Assembly (NCBI RefSeq): GCF_000590885.1
Contig: NZ_JFHN01000018.1
Span: forward strand, 1 to 64,000
Origin: Erwinia mallotivora
Lineage (GTDB): Bacteria > Pseudomonadota > Gammaproteobacteria > Enterobacterales > Enterobacteriaceae
DNA length: 64,000 nucleotides
Direction: 5' to 3'
Shown: piece after piece, positions 19,880 through 31,035 of the stretch
Layout: each line of letters begins with the position of its first letter
Position numbering within the stretch: the stretch's first letter is position 1
Notes under the pieces: generated by a model
Told to the model about the DNA's origin: nothing
The model's database searches: none
What the model saw: only the letters and a program-made list of their open reading frames with translations
Position numbers and translations under genes: made by a program

Positions 19880-22234
19880 CTATTTTGCAGTGGCTACCTG
19901 CATGCCATAAGGGGCATTCTGCAACGCCAGCGCCAGCACTTCTTCAATCCGTTTAACCGGATGGATCTCCAGATCGGCAATCACGTTATCCGGGATTTCT
20001 TCCAGATCGCGTTTGTTTTCATCCGGGATCAGCACGGTTTTGATTCCGCCGCGATGTGCCGCCAACAGCTTCTCTTTCAAGCCACCGATAGGAAGAACCT
20101 GACCACGCAGGGTAATCTCACCCGTCATGGCCACATCGGCACGCACCGGATTACCGGTCAGGCAGGAAACCAGCGCGGTGCACATCGCGATACCGGCACT
20201 CGGTCCATCCTTCGGCGTAGCCCCTTCAGGGACATGCACATGGATATCACGCTTTTCGTAAAAATCACCGTTGATACCCAGTTTCTCAGCTCTGGCCCGC
20301 ACGACGGTCAGCGCAGCCTGAATCGATTCCTGCATCACTTCACCCAGCGATCCGGTATAGGTCAGTTTACCTTTACCCGGCACGCAGGCGGTTTCAATCG
20401 TCAGCAGATCGCCGCCGACTTCAGTCCATGCCAGCCCCGTCACCTGACCTACACGGTTTTCGCTATCGGCACGTCCATAATCGTAACGCTGTACACCCAG
20501 ATAATCTTTCAGATTATCGCCATCGATCCTGATGTGTTTGACCGCTTTGTCCATCAGCAATGATTTAACGGCCTTACGACACAGCTTGGACAGTTCACGC
20601 TCAAGGCTACGTACTCCTGCCTCACGCGTGTAGTAACGAATGATGCCCACTATCGCACTGTCATCCACCGTCAGTTCTGTCTGCTTCAGCGCGTTGCGCT
20701 CAATCTGCTTGGGCAGAAGGTGTTGCTTCGCGATATTCAGCTTCTCGTCTTCGGTGTAGCCAGAAAGACGGATAACCTCCATGCGATCCAACAGCGGAGC
20801 CGGAATATTCATGGAGTTTGAGGTTGCAACAAACATCACATCAGAGAGATCGTAATCTACTTCCAGATAGTGATCGTTAAAGGCAATGTTCTGTTCAGGA
20901 TCAAGCACTTCCAACAGGGCGGATGCCGGATCGCCACGCATATCCGACGACATTTTGTCGATCTCATCCAGCAGGAACAGTGGGTTTTTCACCCCGACTT
21001 TTGCCATTTTCTGAATGAGTTTACCCGGCATAGAGCCAATGTAGGTACGGCGGTGACCGCGAATTTCGGCCTCATCACGTACACCACCCAGCGCCATACG
21101 CACATACTTACGTCCGGTTGCTTTGGCAATAGACTGGCCCAGAGAGGTTTTACCCACGCCTGGAGGCCCCACCAGACAGAGGATAGGCCCCCTGATTTTA
21201 CTCACGCGACTCTGTACCGCTAAGTATTCCAGGATACGGTCTTTTACCCGCTCCAGCCCGAAGTGGTCGGTATCCAGTGTTTCCTGCGCCTTGACCAAAT
21301 CCTTCTTGACCTTACTACGCGCATTCCACGGAACCTGCACCATCCAGTCGATATATCCGCGAACGACGGTTGCTTCTGCTGACATCGGTGACATCATCTT
21401 CAGCTTCTGCAATTCGGCTTCCGTTTTTTCACGGGCTTCTTTTGGCATTTTCGCCGCGTCAATTTTGCGTTTCAGCGCTTCATTTTCATCCGGGGCATCA
21501 TCCATCTCTCCCAGTTCTTTCTGAATCGCCTTCATCTGTTCGTTCAGATAATATTCGCGCTGACTCTTCTCCATCTGTTTTTTAACGCGGTTACGGATGC
21601 GTTTTTCAACCTGTAAAAGGTCGATCTCCGATTCCATCATCGCCATCAGATATTCGAGACGCTCGTTGACATCAGACATTTCGAGCACTGACTGTTTATC
21701 GGCCAGTTTCAGCGGCATATGGGCAGCCACCGTGTCAGCCAGGCGGGCCGCGTCTTCAATGCTGTTAAGCGAAGTCAGTACTTCCGGAGGAATTTTTTTG
21801 TTGAGTTTGATGTAGCCCTCAAACTGATTAATCGCCGTGCGCACCAGCACTTCCTGTTCGCGCTCGTCAATTTCCATTGAGGCCAGGTACTCTGCCTGAG
21901 CAGTGAAGTGATCGCCATTATCTGCAAGAGTGGTGATATGCGCACGTTGCAGGCCCTCTACCAACACTTTTACCGTGCCATCAGGCAATTTTAACATTTG
22001 CAGGATGGAAGCTACGGTGCCAACAGAGAAAAGATCGTTAATGCCAGGTTCATCCGTTGAAGCCTCTTTCTGAGCGACCAGCATGATTTTTTTATCATGA
22101 TCCATGGCGGCTTCGAGACAGCGAATTGATTTCTCACGACCAACAAACAACGGAATTACCATGTGCGGATAAACCACTACGTCACGCAACGGCAACACAG
22201 GGATTTCAATGCGTTCAGAACGCTCAGCATTCAT
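19880..22234 (-). CDS. lon: ATP-dependent protease Lon
   Basis: A 784-residue LonA protease, the same length as E. coli Lon. Order: N-terminal substrate-binding domain with coiled coil, AAA+ module (Walker [10 protein letters not shown], Walker B FLLDEIDK), and the C-terminal serine protease with catalytic Ser in [11 protein letters not shown] and Lys in [12 protein letters not shown]. It degrades misfolded and regulatory proteins. The start [18 protein letters not shown] at 22234 matches the family; the frame extends 18 codons upstream without conservation. A heat-shock type promoter lies about 100 bases upstream. Confidence 0.97.
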   Translation of the reverse strand: MNAERSERIEIPVLPLRDVVVYPHMVIPLFVGREKSIRCLEAAMDHDKKIMLVAQKEASTDEPGINDLFSVGTVASILQMLKLPDGTVKVLVEGLQRAHITTLADNGDHFTAQAEYLASMEIDEREQEVLVRTAINQFEGYIKLNKKIPPEVLTSLNSIEDAARLADTVAAHMPLKLADKQSVLEMSDVNERLEYLMAMMESEIDLLQVEKRIRNRVKKQMEKSQREYYLNEQMKAIQKELGEMDDAPDENEALKRKIDAAKMPKEAREKTEAELQKLKMMSPMSAEATVVRGYIDWMVQVPWNARSKVKKDLVKAQETLDTDHFGLERVKDRILEYLAVQSRVSKIRGPILCLVGPPGVGKTSLGQSIAKATGRKYVRMALGGVRDEAEIRGHRRTYIGSMPGKLIQKMAKVGVKNPLFLLDEIDKMSSDMRGDPASALLEVLDPEQNIAFNDHYLEVDYDLSDVMFVATSNSMNIPAPLLDRMEVIRLSGYTEDEKLNIAKQHLLPKQIERNALKQTELTVDDSAIVGIIRYYTREAGVRSLERELSKLCRKAVKSLLMDKAVKHIRIDGDNLKDYLGVQRYDYGRADSENRVGQVTGLAWTEVGGDLLTIETACVPGKGKLTYTGSLGEVMQESIQAALTVVRARAEKLGINGDFYEKRDIHVHVPEGATPKDGPSAGIAMCTALVSCLTGNPVRADVAMTGEITLRGQVLPIGGLKEKLLAAHRGGIKTVLIPDENKRDLEEIPDNVIADLEIHPVKRIEEVLALALQNAPYGMQVATAK

Positions 22235-22325
22235 AGAGCTCTCTCTCAGTTTAATTTCCGCCAGGGTGATGGGGACTGCTAAAAACAATGTAAAAGGCAG
22301 TTTTACCCAACAGGTTTCTGAGTAT

Positions 22326-22352
22326 ATGGGGATGGATGCGACACATTCAATG
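22326..22352 (-). promoter_or_regulatory. sigma-32 type heat-shock promoter of lon
   Basis: On the minus strand CATTGAA is followed after 14 bases by CCCCATATA, a good match to the sigma-32 elements (CTTGAAA and CCCCATNT). The arrangement mirrors the known heat-shock promoter of E. coli lon. Confidence 0.8.
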
Positions 22353-22375
22353 TTAAGTGCGCGAGAAAAACAAAA

Positions 22376-22398
22376 GGGAGAAAATTTTCTCCCTTTTT
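22376..22398 (-). terminator. terminator of clpX
   Basis: GGGAGAAAATTTTCTCCC is a perfect palindrome flanked by T runs in both directions (CTTTTT on the plus strand, TTTTGTTTTT on the minus strand). It lies about 30 bases after the clpX stop and separates it from the lon promoter. Confidence 0.82.
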
Positions 22399-22427
22399 GC
22401 GATAACTGACTGGAAAGGTTTGGTTAA

Positions 22428-23702
22428 TTATTCGCCAGAAGCCTGCTGTGCCTCGTGCTTACCATAGATCAACATCGGTTCGGTCTGACCGTCGATCACC
22501 GAATCGTCAATCACCACTTTTTCCACGTCATCCATTGATGGCAGGTCGTACATGGTGTTTAACAATGCGCCTTCAACGATCGAACGCAGGCCACGTGCGC
22601 CGGTTTTGCGGGACATGGCTTTTTTAGCAATTGCCGTCAAAGCTTCATCACGAAATTCCAGTTCCACACCTTCCAGATTGAACAAGGCCTGATACTGCTT
22701 GGTGAGCGCATTCTTCGGTTCACGAAGGATCTGAATTAATGCTTCTTCACTCAGCTCGTTCAGGGTGGCAACCACCGGCAGACGGCCAATAAATTCAGGG
22801 ATCAGACCGAATTTGATCAGATCTTCTGGCTCTACCTGCTCCAGCAACTCACCTTCTGTCGCCTTTTGCGATTTACCTTTTACCGTAGCGCCAAAGCCGA
22901 TTCCGGTACCCGTTTCCACTCGCTGAGAGATGACTTTATCCAGGCCGGCAAATGCGCCACCGCAAATAAACAGAATTTTAGAGGTATCAACCTGCAAAAA
23001 TTCCTGCTGTGGATGTTTACGTCCACCCTGTGGCGGAACGGCCGCAACCGTACCTTCAATCAGTTTCAGTAACGCCTGCTGTACACCTTCCCCTGATACG
23101 TCACGGGTGATGGAAGGATTGTCTGATTTGCGGGAAATTTTATCGATTTCATCGATATATACGATCCCGCGCTGCGCTTTTTGCACGTCATAGTCACATT
23201 TTTGCAGCAGTTTCTGAATAATGTTTTCGACGTCCTCGCCGACATAACCCGCTTCGGTGAGGGTGGTGGCATCCGCCATAGTAAAGGGGACGTCCAGCAG
23301 GCGGGCAAGCGTTTCAGCCAACAGCGTTTTACCACTACCGGTCGGCCCAATCAGCAGAATGTTACTTTTGCCAAGCTCAATGCCATTGCTGGTATCACCA
23401 TTACGTAGACGTTTGTAATGGTTGTAAACCGCAACCGCCAGCACCTTCTTCGCTCTTTCCTGACCGATAACGTAGTCGTCAAGATGATGGCGAATTTCAT
23501 GTGGCGTTGGTAAGGCACTGCGCTCACGATGCGGTGCAACTTCTTTTATCTCTTCGCGAATGATGTCGTTACATAAATCCACGCACTCATCGCAGATATA
23601 CACTGACGGGCCGGCAATCAGCTTACGCACTTCATGCTGGCTTTTGCCGCAAAAAGAGCAGTACAGCAGCTTTCCTGAACCGTCTTTGCGCTTATCTGTC
23701 AT
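22428..23702 (-). CDS. clpX: ATP-dependent unfoldase ClpX
   Basis: A 424-residue AAA+ unfoldase, identical in length to E. coli ClpX. The N-terminal zinc-binding domain has its four cysteines in CSFCGKSQ and CDECVDLC. Walker A is GPTGSGKTL and Walker B is [10 protein letters not shown]; the IGF-type loop that docks ClpP is in [10 protein letters not shown]. It unfolds tagged substrates such as ssrA-tagged proteins and feeds them to ClpP, encoded upstream in the same transcript. The clpP-clpX-lon order is conserved across enterobacteria. Confidence 0.97.
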   Translation of the reverse strand: MTDKRKDGSGKLLYCSFCGKSQHEVRKLIAGPSVYICDECVDLCNDIIREEIKEVAPHRERSALPTPHEIRHHLDDYVIGQERAKKVLAVAVYNHYKRLRNGDTSNGIELGKSNILLIGPTGSGKTLLAETLARLLDVPFTMADATTLTEAGYVGEDVENIIQKLLQKCDYDVQKAQRGIVYIDEIDKISRKSDNPSITRDVSGEGVQQALLKLIEGTVAAVPPQGGRKHPQQEFLQVDTSKILFICGGAFAGLDKVISQRVETGTGIGFGATVKGKSQKATEGELLEQVEPEDLIKFGLIPEFIGRLPVVATLNELSEEALIQILREPKNALTKQYQALFNLEGVELEFRDEALTAIAKKAMSRKTGARGLRSIVEGALLNTMYDLPSMDDVEKVVIDDSVIDGQTEPMLIYGKHEAQQASGE

Positions 23703-23819
23703 CAGTTAACCTCTTCTGTTATCTTCGTCCGCTTTGTACGCGGCGATGATGCCTTAAGTCGGCATCCTCATTCGTCGCTCATGCCCCTCAATAACTATAG
23801 ACGACAGAGGGGCTATGGC

Positions 23820-24443
23820 TTAGCTGCGATGCGTCAGAATTGAATCGACCAGACCATACTCTACAGCTTCGTTGGCAGACAGGAAACGATCGCGTTCAGT
23901 GTCACGCTCTATTTCTTCAAGAGTTTTGCCCGTATGTTCCGCCATCAGCTCGTTCATTCGCTGTTTGACCTTGAGAATTTCACGCGCATGGATTTCAATA
24001 TCCGTCGCCTGGCCCTGATAGCCCCCCAGCGGCTGGTGGATCATCACGCGTGAATTTGGCAGACAGTAACGCTTGCCTTTTGCACCGGCGGTCAACAGGA
24101 AAGCACCCATTGAACATGCCTGGCCCATACAGATGGTGCTGACGTCTGGTTTAATAAACTTCATGGTGTCGTAAATCGACATGCCTGCGGTGATCACACC
24201 ACCTGGCGAATTAATATAAAGATGGATATCTTTTTCCGGGTTCTCGGCTTCCAGAAACAGCATCTGGGCGACGATGAGATTTGCCATATGATCTTCAACC
24301 TGACCGGTCAGGAAGATGATACGCTCCTTGAGCAGGCGAGAAAAAATGTCGTAAGAACGCTCTCCACGAGAGGTCTGTTCTACCACCATCGGCACTAATG
24401 CCATATGAGGTGCTGTTTGTTCACGTTCGCCACTGTATGACAT
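23820..24443 (-). CDS. clpP: ATP-dependent Clp protease proteolytic subunit ClpP
   Basis: A 207-residue serine protease subunit that assembles into a 14-mer chamber. The catalytic serine is in [11 protein letters not shown], the histidine in VMIHQPLGG, and the aspartate toward the C-terminus (TERDRFLSA). The N-terminal residues ([23 protein letters not shown]) form the propeptide that is autocleaved. It lies 117 bases upstream of clpX and can be expressed with it. Confidence 0.97.
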   Translation of the reverse strand: MSYSGEREQTAPHMALVPMVVEQTSRGERSYDIFSRLLKERIIFLTGQVEDHMANLIVAQMLFLEAENPEKDIHLYINSPGGVITAGMSIYDTMKFIKPDVSTICMGQACSMGAFLLTAGAKGKRYCLPNSRVMIHQPLGGYQGQATDIEIHAREILKVKQRMNELMAEHTGKTLEEIERDTERDRFLSANEAVEYGLVDSILTHRS

Positions 24444-24621
24444 TATCTGTCTCCTGGATAAATTTCACTTGGCCGGACTCCTATCTGGGGATGCTGCCCC
24501 ACTGATTCAAGCATAACAACGTTTTTATCAACTGCTAACCAGGAAAAATAGCTTAGTCGATAATTTGCCGGTTTAATGAGCGAATAACGTCAGGAATGTC
24601 GCTGTGCGCAATGGATAAAAC

Positions 24622-24651
24622 AAAAAGCCCGCGGTTGTCACAACCGCGGGC
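24622..24651 (-). terminator. terminator of tig
   Basis: GCCCGCGGTTG-TCA-CAACCGCGGGC is a perfect 11-base stem. On the minus strand it is followed by TTTTTG. It lies 28 bases after the tig stop and ahead of the clpP promoter region. Confidence 0.92.
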
Positions 24652-24678
24652 TTTTATTTATCCTTGAGAATCAGTGAA

Positions 24679-25983
24679 TCAGGCAGTCTGTACCTGGTTC
24701 ATCAGTTCCTGGAAGTTTGTTGCTTTTTCCGTCACTTTAGCTTTTTCCAGTACGGCTTCAACCGCCTGTTCTTCCAGAGCAACATTACGCATATTGTTCA
24801 TCAGCTCGTTGTTTTTGCTGTAGAACTCGACTACTTCAGAAGGATCTTCATAAGCTGAAGCCATTTCTTCAATCAGTGCTTTAACACGGTCTTCGTCGGC
24901 TTTCAGCTCGTGGGTGCGAATAACTTCACCCAGCAGCAAGCCAACCACGACACGGCGCTTAGCCTGCTCTTCAAACAGCTCACGAGGCAGTTCCAGCGCC
25001 TGCTTCTCGTTGCCACCAAAACGCTGCGCGGCCTGACGCTTGAGCACGTCAATTTCGCTGTCAATCAGAGCAGCAGGCACGTCGATGGCGTTAGCATTGA
25101 CCAGACCATCGATAGCCTGAGTCTTAACACGGTTACGCACAGCGCCTTTCAGCTCGCGCTCCATGTTTTTACGCACTTCAGTGCGCAAACCTGCGACTGA
25201 ACCATCTTCGACGCCGAAACGCTTGATGAATTCTTCAGTGAACTCGGGCAGTTCACGTTCTTCAACTTTTTTCAGCACGATATCAAACTTCGCTGCTTTA
25301 CCTTTCAGGTTTTCAGCGTGGTAATCTTCCGGGAAGTTGACGTCGATAGTGAAACTTTCGCCCGCTTTGTGACCCACAACACCTTCTTCAAAGCCCGGGA
25401 TCATCCGGCCCTGGCCCATGGCCAGAACGAAATCAGAAGCTTTACCGCCTTCAAACTCTTCGCCGTCTACAGAACCGGAAAAATCCAGGGTAGCACGATC
25501 TTCAGCTTCAGCCGCACGGTCGGTCTCTTTCCAGGTCGCCTGCTGTTTACGCAGGGTTTCCAGCATCGTGTCCACATCAGCATCGGTCACTTCTACCAGC
25601 GGTTTTTCAACCTCGATTGCTTCCAGACCTTGCAGCTCGACTTCCGGATAGACTTCGAACTCAACGGCATAGGTGAAATCTTCACCCATTTTGTAATCGC
25701 CCGGAACATAAGAAGGCGCACCGGCTGGATTGATTTTTTCTTTGATGATGGCGTCAACAAAGTTGCGCTGCATCAGGTCGCCCAGAACATCCTGGCGAAC
25801 GGAAGCGCCATAACGCTGTGCAACGACGGTCATCGGCACTTTCCCTTTACGGAAACCGTCGATACGAACTTTTTTTGCTACGTTGACCAGCTCACTTTTC
25901 ACCGCGTTCTCGATTACATCTTTCCCGACGGTAATCGTAACGCGGCGGCCCAGGCCCTGAGTTGTTTCTACTGAAGCTTGCAT
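24679..25983 (-). CDS. tig: trigger factor
   Basis: A 434-residue ribosome-bound chaperone and prolyl isomerase, two residues longer than E. coli. The ribosome-docking signature GFRKGKVP (residues 44-51) is intact. The FKBP-type PPIase domain runs from about 150 to 245 ([34 protein letters not shown]), and the C-terminal substrate-cradling domain follows. It is first in the tig-clpP-clpX-lon series. A hairpin-forming sequence lies in its leader (26070-26092). Confidence 0.97.
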   Translation of the reverse strand: MQASVETTQGLGRRVTITVGKDVIENAVKSELVNVAKKVRIDGFRKGKVPMTVVAQRYGASVRQDVLGDLMQRNFVDAIIKEKINPAGAPSYVPGDYKMGEDFTYAVEFEVYPEVELQGLEAIEVEKPLVEVTDADVDTMLETLRKQQATWKETDRAAEAEDRATLDFSGSVDGEEFEGGKASDFVLAMGQGRMIPGFEEGVVGHKAGESFTIDVNFPEDYHAENLKGKAAKFDIVLKKVEERELPEFTEEFIKRFGVEDGSVAGLRTEVRKNMERELKGAVRNRVKTQAIDGLVNANAIDVPAALIDSEIDVLKRQAAQRFGGNEKQALELPRELFEEQAKRRVVVGLLLGEVIRTHELKADEDRVKALIEEMASAYEDPSEVVEFYSKNNELMNNMRNVALEEQAVEAVLEKAKVTEKATNFQELMNQVQTA

Positions 25984-26306
25984 CTTAATTACCTCAAAAA
26001 ATCACGTGCTCGGTCAACTTCAGACCCTACCCGCGCTATGAAAAGCGGAGTTAGAGACTAAGAACCGGGGCGGCTTCTGATATCAGAACCGCACTCCCTG
26101 TATCAGAAGCGTCCCGAAGACATTCCGGAAAAAAACAGACGCAGCATTATAGCGGCAACGTCAAAGCGAGTCGAGGCCACACCCACACCCGATTTCAGTA
26201 TCCCGACAAGTTTTGTCTGATAAAACCGTTGAAACCCCAAATCGGGGGGATTTTGTGGCAGGCAGAAAAAAGCGGCCCGCAGGCCGCCAGAGGTAGTGAT
26301 ACGGGA
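25984..26306 (-). other. bolA-tig intergenic region with leader hairpin
   Basis: This 323-base gap holds the bolA terminator at its right end and the tig promoter/leader. The sequence TTCTGATATCAGAA sits inside GCGG...CCGC (26070-26092), making an interrupted palindrome that would fold in the tig mRNA leader. A partial copy (TATCAGAAGCG) occurs about 20 bases further upstream in the leader. No gene recognised. Confidence 0.55.
26265..26287 (-). terminator. terminator of bolA
   Basis: GCGGCC-CGCA-GGCCGC forms a 6-base GC stem followed on the minus strand by TTTTTTC. It lies 20 bases after the bolA stop. Confidence 0.85.
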
Positions 26307-26621
26307 TCACGCCAGAGTACTGGCCCCGCGACAATTGGGTGAGGCCGGAACCGTATCCTGCAACCCCTCCCACTCCTTCCTGGTGTAGGTATGCAGAGCC
26401 AGCGCATGGACGCTGCCAGCCAGTTCATCCGCCAGTACGCCGTAAATAGCACGATGGCGCATCAGAAAACGCTGATTAGTGAAACTGTCGCTGACAATTA
26501 CGACTTTGAAATGGCTTTCTGCACCTGCGGGAACATTATGACGATAGCTCTCGTCATGGACTTCCAGGTGCACGGGAGCAAACGCTGCACTTAACTTTGC
26601 TTCTATTTGTTCGCGAACCAT
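26307..26621 (-). CDS. bolA: BolA family transcriptional/iron-homeostasis protein
   Basis: A 104-residue BolA protein. The class II KH-like fold is marked by [22 protein letters not shown] and the helix [14 protein letters not shown]. The invariant histidine of that last helix is a ligand in BolA-monothiol glutaredoxin [2Fe-2S] complexes. BolA is induced in stationary phase and stress and affects cell shape and biofilm genes. The start [10 protein letters not shown] at 26621 aligns with E. coli; ATG 26636 is an extension. Divergent from yajG. Confidence 0.94.
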   Translation of the reverse strand: MVREQIEAKLSAAFAPVHLEVHDESYRHNVPAGAESHFKVVIVSDSFTNQRFLMRHRAIYGVLADELAGSVHALALHTYTRKEWEGLQDTVPASPNCRGASTLA

Positions 26622-26788
26622 ACCTTTACTCCTCATGACCGTGAATGACGTGCCTTAACAAGGCGTTACTGGCTGAAAATGCAGGACGATGAATTTACGT
26701 CTTATCAGGGCTTCAACTTGTGAAAAGCGATGTTATGATGACCGCCGTAGTGTCTGCACCACACCTTTAAGTCACCGAGAAAATAAGC

Positions 26789-27367
26789 ATGTTAAAAAAA
26801 ATCATTTTCCCTCTGCTGGCCATCTTCGTTCTGGCCGGTTGTGCAAACAACAGCAACACGCTGACTATTTCCCCAAAAATTCAGTTGCCTCAGCAGGATC
26901 CAAGCCTGGGCGGCGTCACCGTCAGCATTAACGGTGCCGATCAGCGCAGCGATCAGGCGCTGGCAAAAGTGAATCGCGATGGTCAGCTGGTGACGCTGAC
27001 CGCAACCCGCGATCTGCGCTTCCTGCTTCAGGAAGTGCTGGAGAAGCAAATGGGCGCACGTGGCTACATGATTGGACCAAACGGCGCAGTTGACCTGCAA
27101 ATCGTCGTCAATAATCTGTATGCCGATGTCACCCAGGGCAACGTGCGATACAGTATCACTACCAAAGCGGATATTTCTATTATCGCCACCGCCAAAAATG
27201 GCAACAAGCAGGTTAAAAATTACCGTCAGACCTACAGTGTTGAAGGCGCATTTAATGCCACCAACGATAAAATCACCAATGCGGTTAACTCCACCCTCAG
27301 CGACGTAATTTCAGATATGGCTCAGGACACCAGCATTCATCAGTTTATCAGGCAGAATGCCCACTGA
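26789..27367 (+). CDS. yajG: YajG family lipoprotein
   Basis: A 192-residue lipoprotein. The signal MLKKIIFPLLAIFVLAGC ends in a lipobox (LAGC, lipidated Cys18). The mature domain (NTLTISPKIQLPQQ, LRFLLQEVLEKQMGARGYMIG) matches the YajG/LPXTG-free lipoprotein family conserved next to ampG and bolA. Molecular function is unknown; the Asn after Cys (CANNS) does not act as an inner-membrane retention signal (normally Asp at +2), so outer-membrane sorting is likely. ampG follows after 170 bases on the same strand. Confidence 0.9.
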   Translation: MLKKIIFPLLAIFVLAGCANNSNTLTISPKIQLPQQDPSLGGVTVSINGADQRSDQALAKVNRDGQLVTLTATRDLRFLLQEVLEKQMGARGYMIGPNGAVDLQIVVNNLYADVTQGNVRYSITTKADISIIATAKNGNKQVKNYRQTYSVEGAFNATNDKITNAVNSTLSDVISDMAQDTSIHQFIRQNAH

Positions 27368-27537
27368 CAGAGGATAGTTTAGTCCTGTTTAGCCAGCCCG
27401 GGCGGGATATCAGCCGTTACCGCAGTGGGCTTAAGGGATCGTCAGGGATGACGCTTAATCTTTTCAAGTTGCCGTCGCATTCTGAGCCAGTAATCCTGTG
27501 ACGTCTTACGCCTGACGCAGCGTGCTTTAAGGTTCTT

Positions 27538-29016
27538 ATGACCCGTCATTATCTGCAAATTTTTACCCAACGTAATGCCGCCCTGCTGCTGGTGCTGGGC
27601 TTCGCTTCTGGTTTACCCCTTGCACTGAGTTCCGGCACCTTGCAGGCATGGATGGCCGTGGAAAACGTCGATATTAAAACCATCGGTTTTTTCTCGCTGG
27701 TCGGTCAGGCTTATGTTTTCAAGTTTCTCTGGTCGCCGCTGATGGACCGCTATACTCCGCTTTTTTCAGGGCGGCGTCGCGGCTGGCTGTTGGTGACGCA
27801 AATCCTGCTGATAATCGGCATTGCGCTGATGGGGTTTATGCAGCCCTCGCGTGATTTGACGCTGCTGGCCGCGCTGGCCGTGCTGATTGCCTTCTGTTCC
27901 GCATCCCAGGATATCGTTTTCGACGCCTGGAAAACCGATGTGTTGCCCGCAGAAGAACGGGGCAGCGGCGCAGCGATTAGCGTACTGGGCTATCGTCTGG
28001 GCATGCTGTTTTCCGGCGGGCTGGCCTTGTGGATTGCCGATCGTTATCTCGGCTGGCATGCCATCTGGTGGCTGATGGCGTTGATGATGGTTCCGGGCGT
28101 TGTCGCCACCCTTATCGCCAGAGAGCCGGATAGCGCCATCGCCGTACCGGCAACGCTGGAAGAAGCGGTCATCGCCCCGCTGCGTGATTTTTTTAATCGC
28201 AATAATGCCTGGCTGATCCTTTCGTTAATTGTCCTTTATAAGCTGGGAGATGCTTTTGCCCTCAGCCTCACCACGCTGTTTCTGATTCGTGGCATGGGAT
28301 TTGATGCCGGAGACGTTGGCCTGATTAATAAAACGTTGGGGCTGAGCGCGACCATCCTGGGTGCGTTAACTGGCGGTGTGCTGATGCAGCGCATGAGCCT
28401 TTTTCGTGCGCTGATGCTGTTTGGCATCCTGCAAGCCGTCTCTAACCTCGCTTACTGGGGACTGTCGGTCACCGACAAACATCTGTACAGCATGGCTGCG
28501 GCGGTATTTGTGGAAAATCTGTGCGGCGGTATGGGCACGGCAGCTTTTGTCGCCCTGTTAATGACATTGTGCAATAAATCCTTTTCAGCCACGCAGTTTG
28601 CCCTGCTCTCTGCACTGTCAGCGGTGGGCCGGGTGTATGTTGGTCCCCTCGCGGGCTGGCTTGTCGAAGCCTGGGGATGGTCGAACTTTTATGCCTTTTC
28701 AGTGCTTGCGGCCCTGCCGGGTCTGATGCTGTTAGCAGGATGCAAAACCACGCTTACACGGGCACAAAGCGGCGAGGATTTTGCCGTCCGTACGCATTTC
28801 CCCCAGGGCTACCGTTGGGCATTACACGCGCTGAAAACGGGGGCAATGCTGATAGCGGTGGGGCTGATAATGCTGGCACTCAGGGCAACCGGGCTGTTCG
28901 ATGCAGGTAAAGCAATTGGCCTGCTGTGGCAAAGCGGCATGGCGCTGGCAACGCTTGGGATTGTCTGCGGTAGTATGCTGGACTATCTGGCCCTGCAAAA
29001 ACCATCTTCCCGCTGA
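27538..29016 (+). CDS. ampG: muropeptide permease AmpG
   Basis: A 492-residue major-facilitator protein with about 14 membrane helices that imports GlcNAc-anhydroMurNAc muropeptides for cell-wall recycling, and thereby affects AmpC beta-lactamase induction. Strong family blocks include LGFASGLPLALSSGTLQAWM, FKFLWSPLMDRY, SQDIVFDAWKTDVLP and VENLCGGMGTAAFVALLMTL. The ATG at 27538 matches the E. coli N-terminus, although the ribosome site (AAGG) is weak. It converges on the TonB-dependent receptor gene with only 18 bases between stops; in E. coli the next gene would be cyoA. Confidence 0.95.
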   Translation: MTRHYLQIFTQRNAALLLVLGFASGLPLALSSGTLQAWMAVENVDIKTIGFFSLVGQAYVFKFLWSPLMDRYTPLFSGRRRGWLLVTQILLIIGIALMGFMQPSRDLTLLAALAVLIAFCSASQDIVFDAWKTDVLPAEERGSGAAISVLGYRLGMLFSGGLALWIADRYLGWHAIWWLMALMMVPGVVATLIAREPDSAIAVPATLEEAVIAPLRDFFNRNNAWLILSLIVLYKLGDAFALSLTTLFLIRGMGFDAGDVGLINKTLGLSATILGALTGGVLMQRMSLFRALMLFGILQAVSNLAYWGLSVTDKHLYSMAAAVFVENLCGGMGTAAFVALLMTLCNKSFSATQFALLSALSAVGRVYVGPLAGWLVEAWGWSNFYAFSVLAALPGLMLLAGCKTTLTRAQSGEDFAVRTHFPQGYRWALHALKTGAMLIAVGLIMLALRATGLFDAGKAIGLLWQSGMALATLGIVCGSMLDYLALQKPSSR

Positions 29017-29034
29017 ATACCGGGCTGGCAGCGT

Positions 29035-30996
29035 TTAAAAACGGTATTCAATGCCAGCCCAAAATTGCCTTCCCGGTTCGACAAAGCCTTCGGTCAGTTC
29101 ATATTTTCTGTCGAAGACATTTTTAATTGCCGCGTTCAAAGTAACCCCTTTGCCCGTCAGCAGATCCATGCGCAGATGGCTTATCGCATAGCCTGCGGCC
29201 CGACGTGTGCCCCCACTGTCACTGTCGCTGGCAGAGCGCGCTTCTTCGGTCAGCGTCAGGCTCCAGTTATCATTTGGGGCAAAGGTCACCCAGCTGGTCA
29301 GCGTCTGCGCAGGCAGATCGGTGATATTACCCGCTGAACGCTGTTTTACCCGATGATTGATGCCGCCATAATTCAGGCCCACTTTTACTTTTTGCCCGAC
29401 AGCGCCGTGCAGACCGATATCCAGACAGTAATAGTCCACCTCGCCACTGTTGCGGTTCTGGACCGTTTGCGCATCAATATCAATACTGAGAATGGCCCGA
29501 CTCAGGCGTTGGTAACAGGTGCTGAGTTCAAGACGCCACGCCGGTGTAATCACGGCGCTCCAGCTTAAATCAACACCGAGCGCGCGCTCTGGCCTGAGAT
29601 GTGGATTGACTAGCGCACTCAGGGCATAAGCCGGACGCGAGGTGGTATAGCGTTCCTTCAGCGTCGGAAAGCGAGTGCGATCAAACAGCGTAAAGGAGAG
29701 CGCATCCCCACCCGTAAAGTGGTATCTGAACATGCTTTGCCAGTTAAACGCTCGCTGACGGTTAGACGCGTAACGAGTGATGCTGCCGTCACTTTCATGT
29801 TTCAGACCTTCCCGGCTGTCCCGCCAGTCATAGCTGAAGCCCGCCACCACCTCCAGCATCTCCGTTGCTGCCCACTGATATTCCGTCGCCAGCGACCAGG
29901 TTCTGTCGGCATAGCGATCGACCGGCCCTTTTTTAGCGCTTTTTTCCCGGTGAACGTCATCTTTCCAGTGAGCGGCAAAAGAGAGCAAATCGCCGTCACG
30001 CAGTCCGGCAGAGAGCTGTAACGCAGCCCCGTTGCTGTAGTCATCATAATGGCTGTAACTTCCCTGCTTTTTTTGTCGGGCGGCAGCGGAGTTATACATC
30101 AGCAGGGTATTCCTGAAAGTGTCGTGATAAAGGCGACTTTTCAGTGAAAAAACGTCGTTGAGGCGTGAATTTCCCTGATAGTAAAGGCTTTGTTTGTCAT
30201 ATTCCGGCCACTGCCAGTAACGCGACTGAACATTGCCGTTTCCGGCCCAGGGCGGACTGTTTTTTTCACCCTGTTGGTTATTCCAGCTGAAAAGATACTC
30301 ATCACCCTCACGAGGGGTCCACCCGAGCCTGACCAACCCATGATTATCCTCAGAGGCCGAATTATCCCGTCGGCCATTTTTTCCGGCAGTTCGATTGCTG
30401 ATCCCCTGAGGCAGAGCGGTAAAGTCCGTTTTTAACTGGCTGGCGCTGAGTTGCAGAAATCCGCTTTCGCCTTTCATTCCCAGCGAGGCATGACTTTCTC
30501 TGGCATTCGCTCCCGCCCGGCTCCATCCCTGACGAACGCCAACGCGTCCCTCAAGGCTTTTCTCTGGTTTGCGGCTGGCGAGATTAATCGATCCGCCCAG
30601 CTGATTCGGCCCCTGCAATAACGAGGTGTAGCCTTTGGAAACCTCCAGCGAGGAGAGATCGGCGCTCAGGAAGCGTCCCAGATCGAGATTGCCATCGTAG
30701 GGGATATAAACCGGAATACCGTCGAGGTAAACCGGTACCTGGCGGCTGTTGAAGCCCCGAACCCTGACCTGCATTTCGTTACGGTTTCCCGATTTCTCCA
30801 GCGTTACTCCGGCTACGGTCGCCAGTGCTTCCGCAGCATTATGTTTTTCCAGCTGGGTTATGGTCTCTGCGGTCAGTATGTCCCGACTGGCGGCAACCGG
30901 GCTTGACCAGACTTCCAGGGTCGGTTCCGCCGCCAGCAGCCTGCCGAAAGAGGCCAGAGCGAGGATGAGAAACAGATTGAAAAATGACGTTTTCAT
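29035..30996 (-). CDS. TonB-dependent outer-membrane receptor, substrate unknown
   Basis: A 653-residue receptor. The signal peptide (to about LLAAEP, residue 24) is followed by a TonB-box-like stretch (LEVWSS), a plug domain (about 40-150; VRVRGFNSRQVPVYLDGIPVYI, VSKGYTSLLQGPNQLGGSINL) and a 22-strand barrel ending in the usual aromatic GIEYRF. It is not one of the classical ferrichrome, enterobactin, haem or B12 receptors. It is the last gene of a six-gene operon with an Fe-siderophore-type ABC importer, a ModD-like enzyme and a methyltransferase, so it probably brings the same substrate across the outer membrane. A molybdate/tungstate complex or metal chelate is inferred, not shown. ATG preceded by AGGGAAAAG. 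Confidence 0.85.
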   Translation of the reverse strand: MKTSFFNLFLILALASFGRLLAAEPTLEVWSSPVAASRDILTAETITQLEKHNAAEALATVAGVTLEKSGNRNEMQVRVRGFNSRQVPVYLDGIPVYIPYDGNLDLGRFLSADLSSLEVSKGYTSLLQGPNQLGGSINLASRKPEKSLEGRVGVRQGWSRAGANARESHASLGMKGESGFLQLSASQLKTDFTALPQGISNRTAGKNGRRDNSASEDNHGLVRLGWTPREGDEYLFSWNNQQGEKNSPPWAGNGNVQSRYWQWPEYDKQSLYYQGNSRLNDVFSLKSRLYHDTFRNTLLMYNSAAARQKKQGSYSHYDDYSNGAALQLSAGLRDGDLLSFAAHWKDDVHREKSAKKGPVDRYADRTWSLATEYQWAATEMLEVVAGFSYDWRDSREGLKHESDGSITRYASNRQRAFNWQSMFRYHFTGGDALSFTLFDRTRFPTLKERYTTSRPAYALSALVNPHLRPERALGVDLSWSAVITPAWRLELSTCYQRLSRAILSIDIDAQTVQNRNSGEVDYYCLDIGLHGAVGQKVKVGLNYGGINHRVKQRSAGNITDLPAQTLTSWVTFAPNDNWSLTLTEEARSASDSDSGGTRRAAGYAISHLRMDLLTGKGVTLNAAIKNVFDRKYELTEGFVEPGRQFWAGIEYRF

Positions 30997-31035
30997 GATC
31001 TTTTCCCTGATCGATGGCGGCCACCCGCCCAGGCG

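Noticed and set aside
19850-20563. A 237-codon plus-strand frame
   Set aside because: Antisense to the 3' half of lon, without a ribosome site or recognisable protein features.
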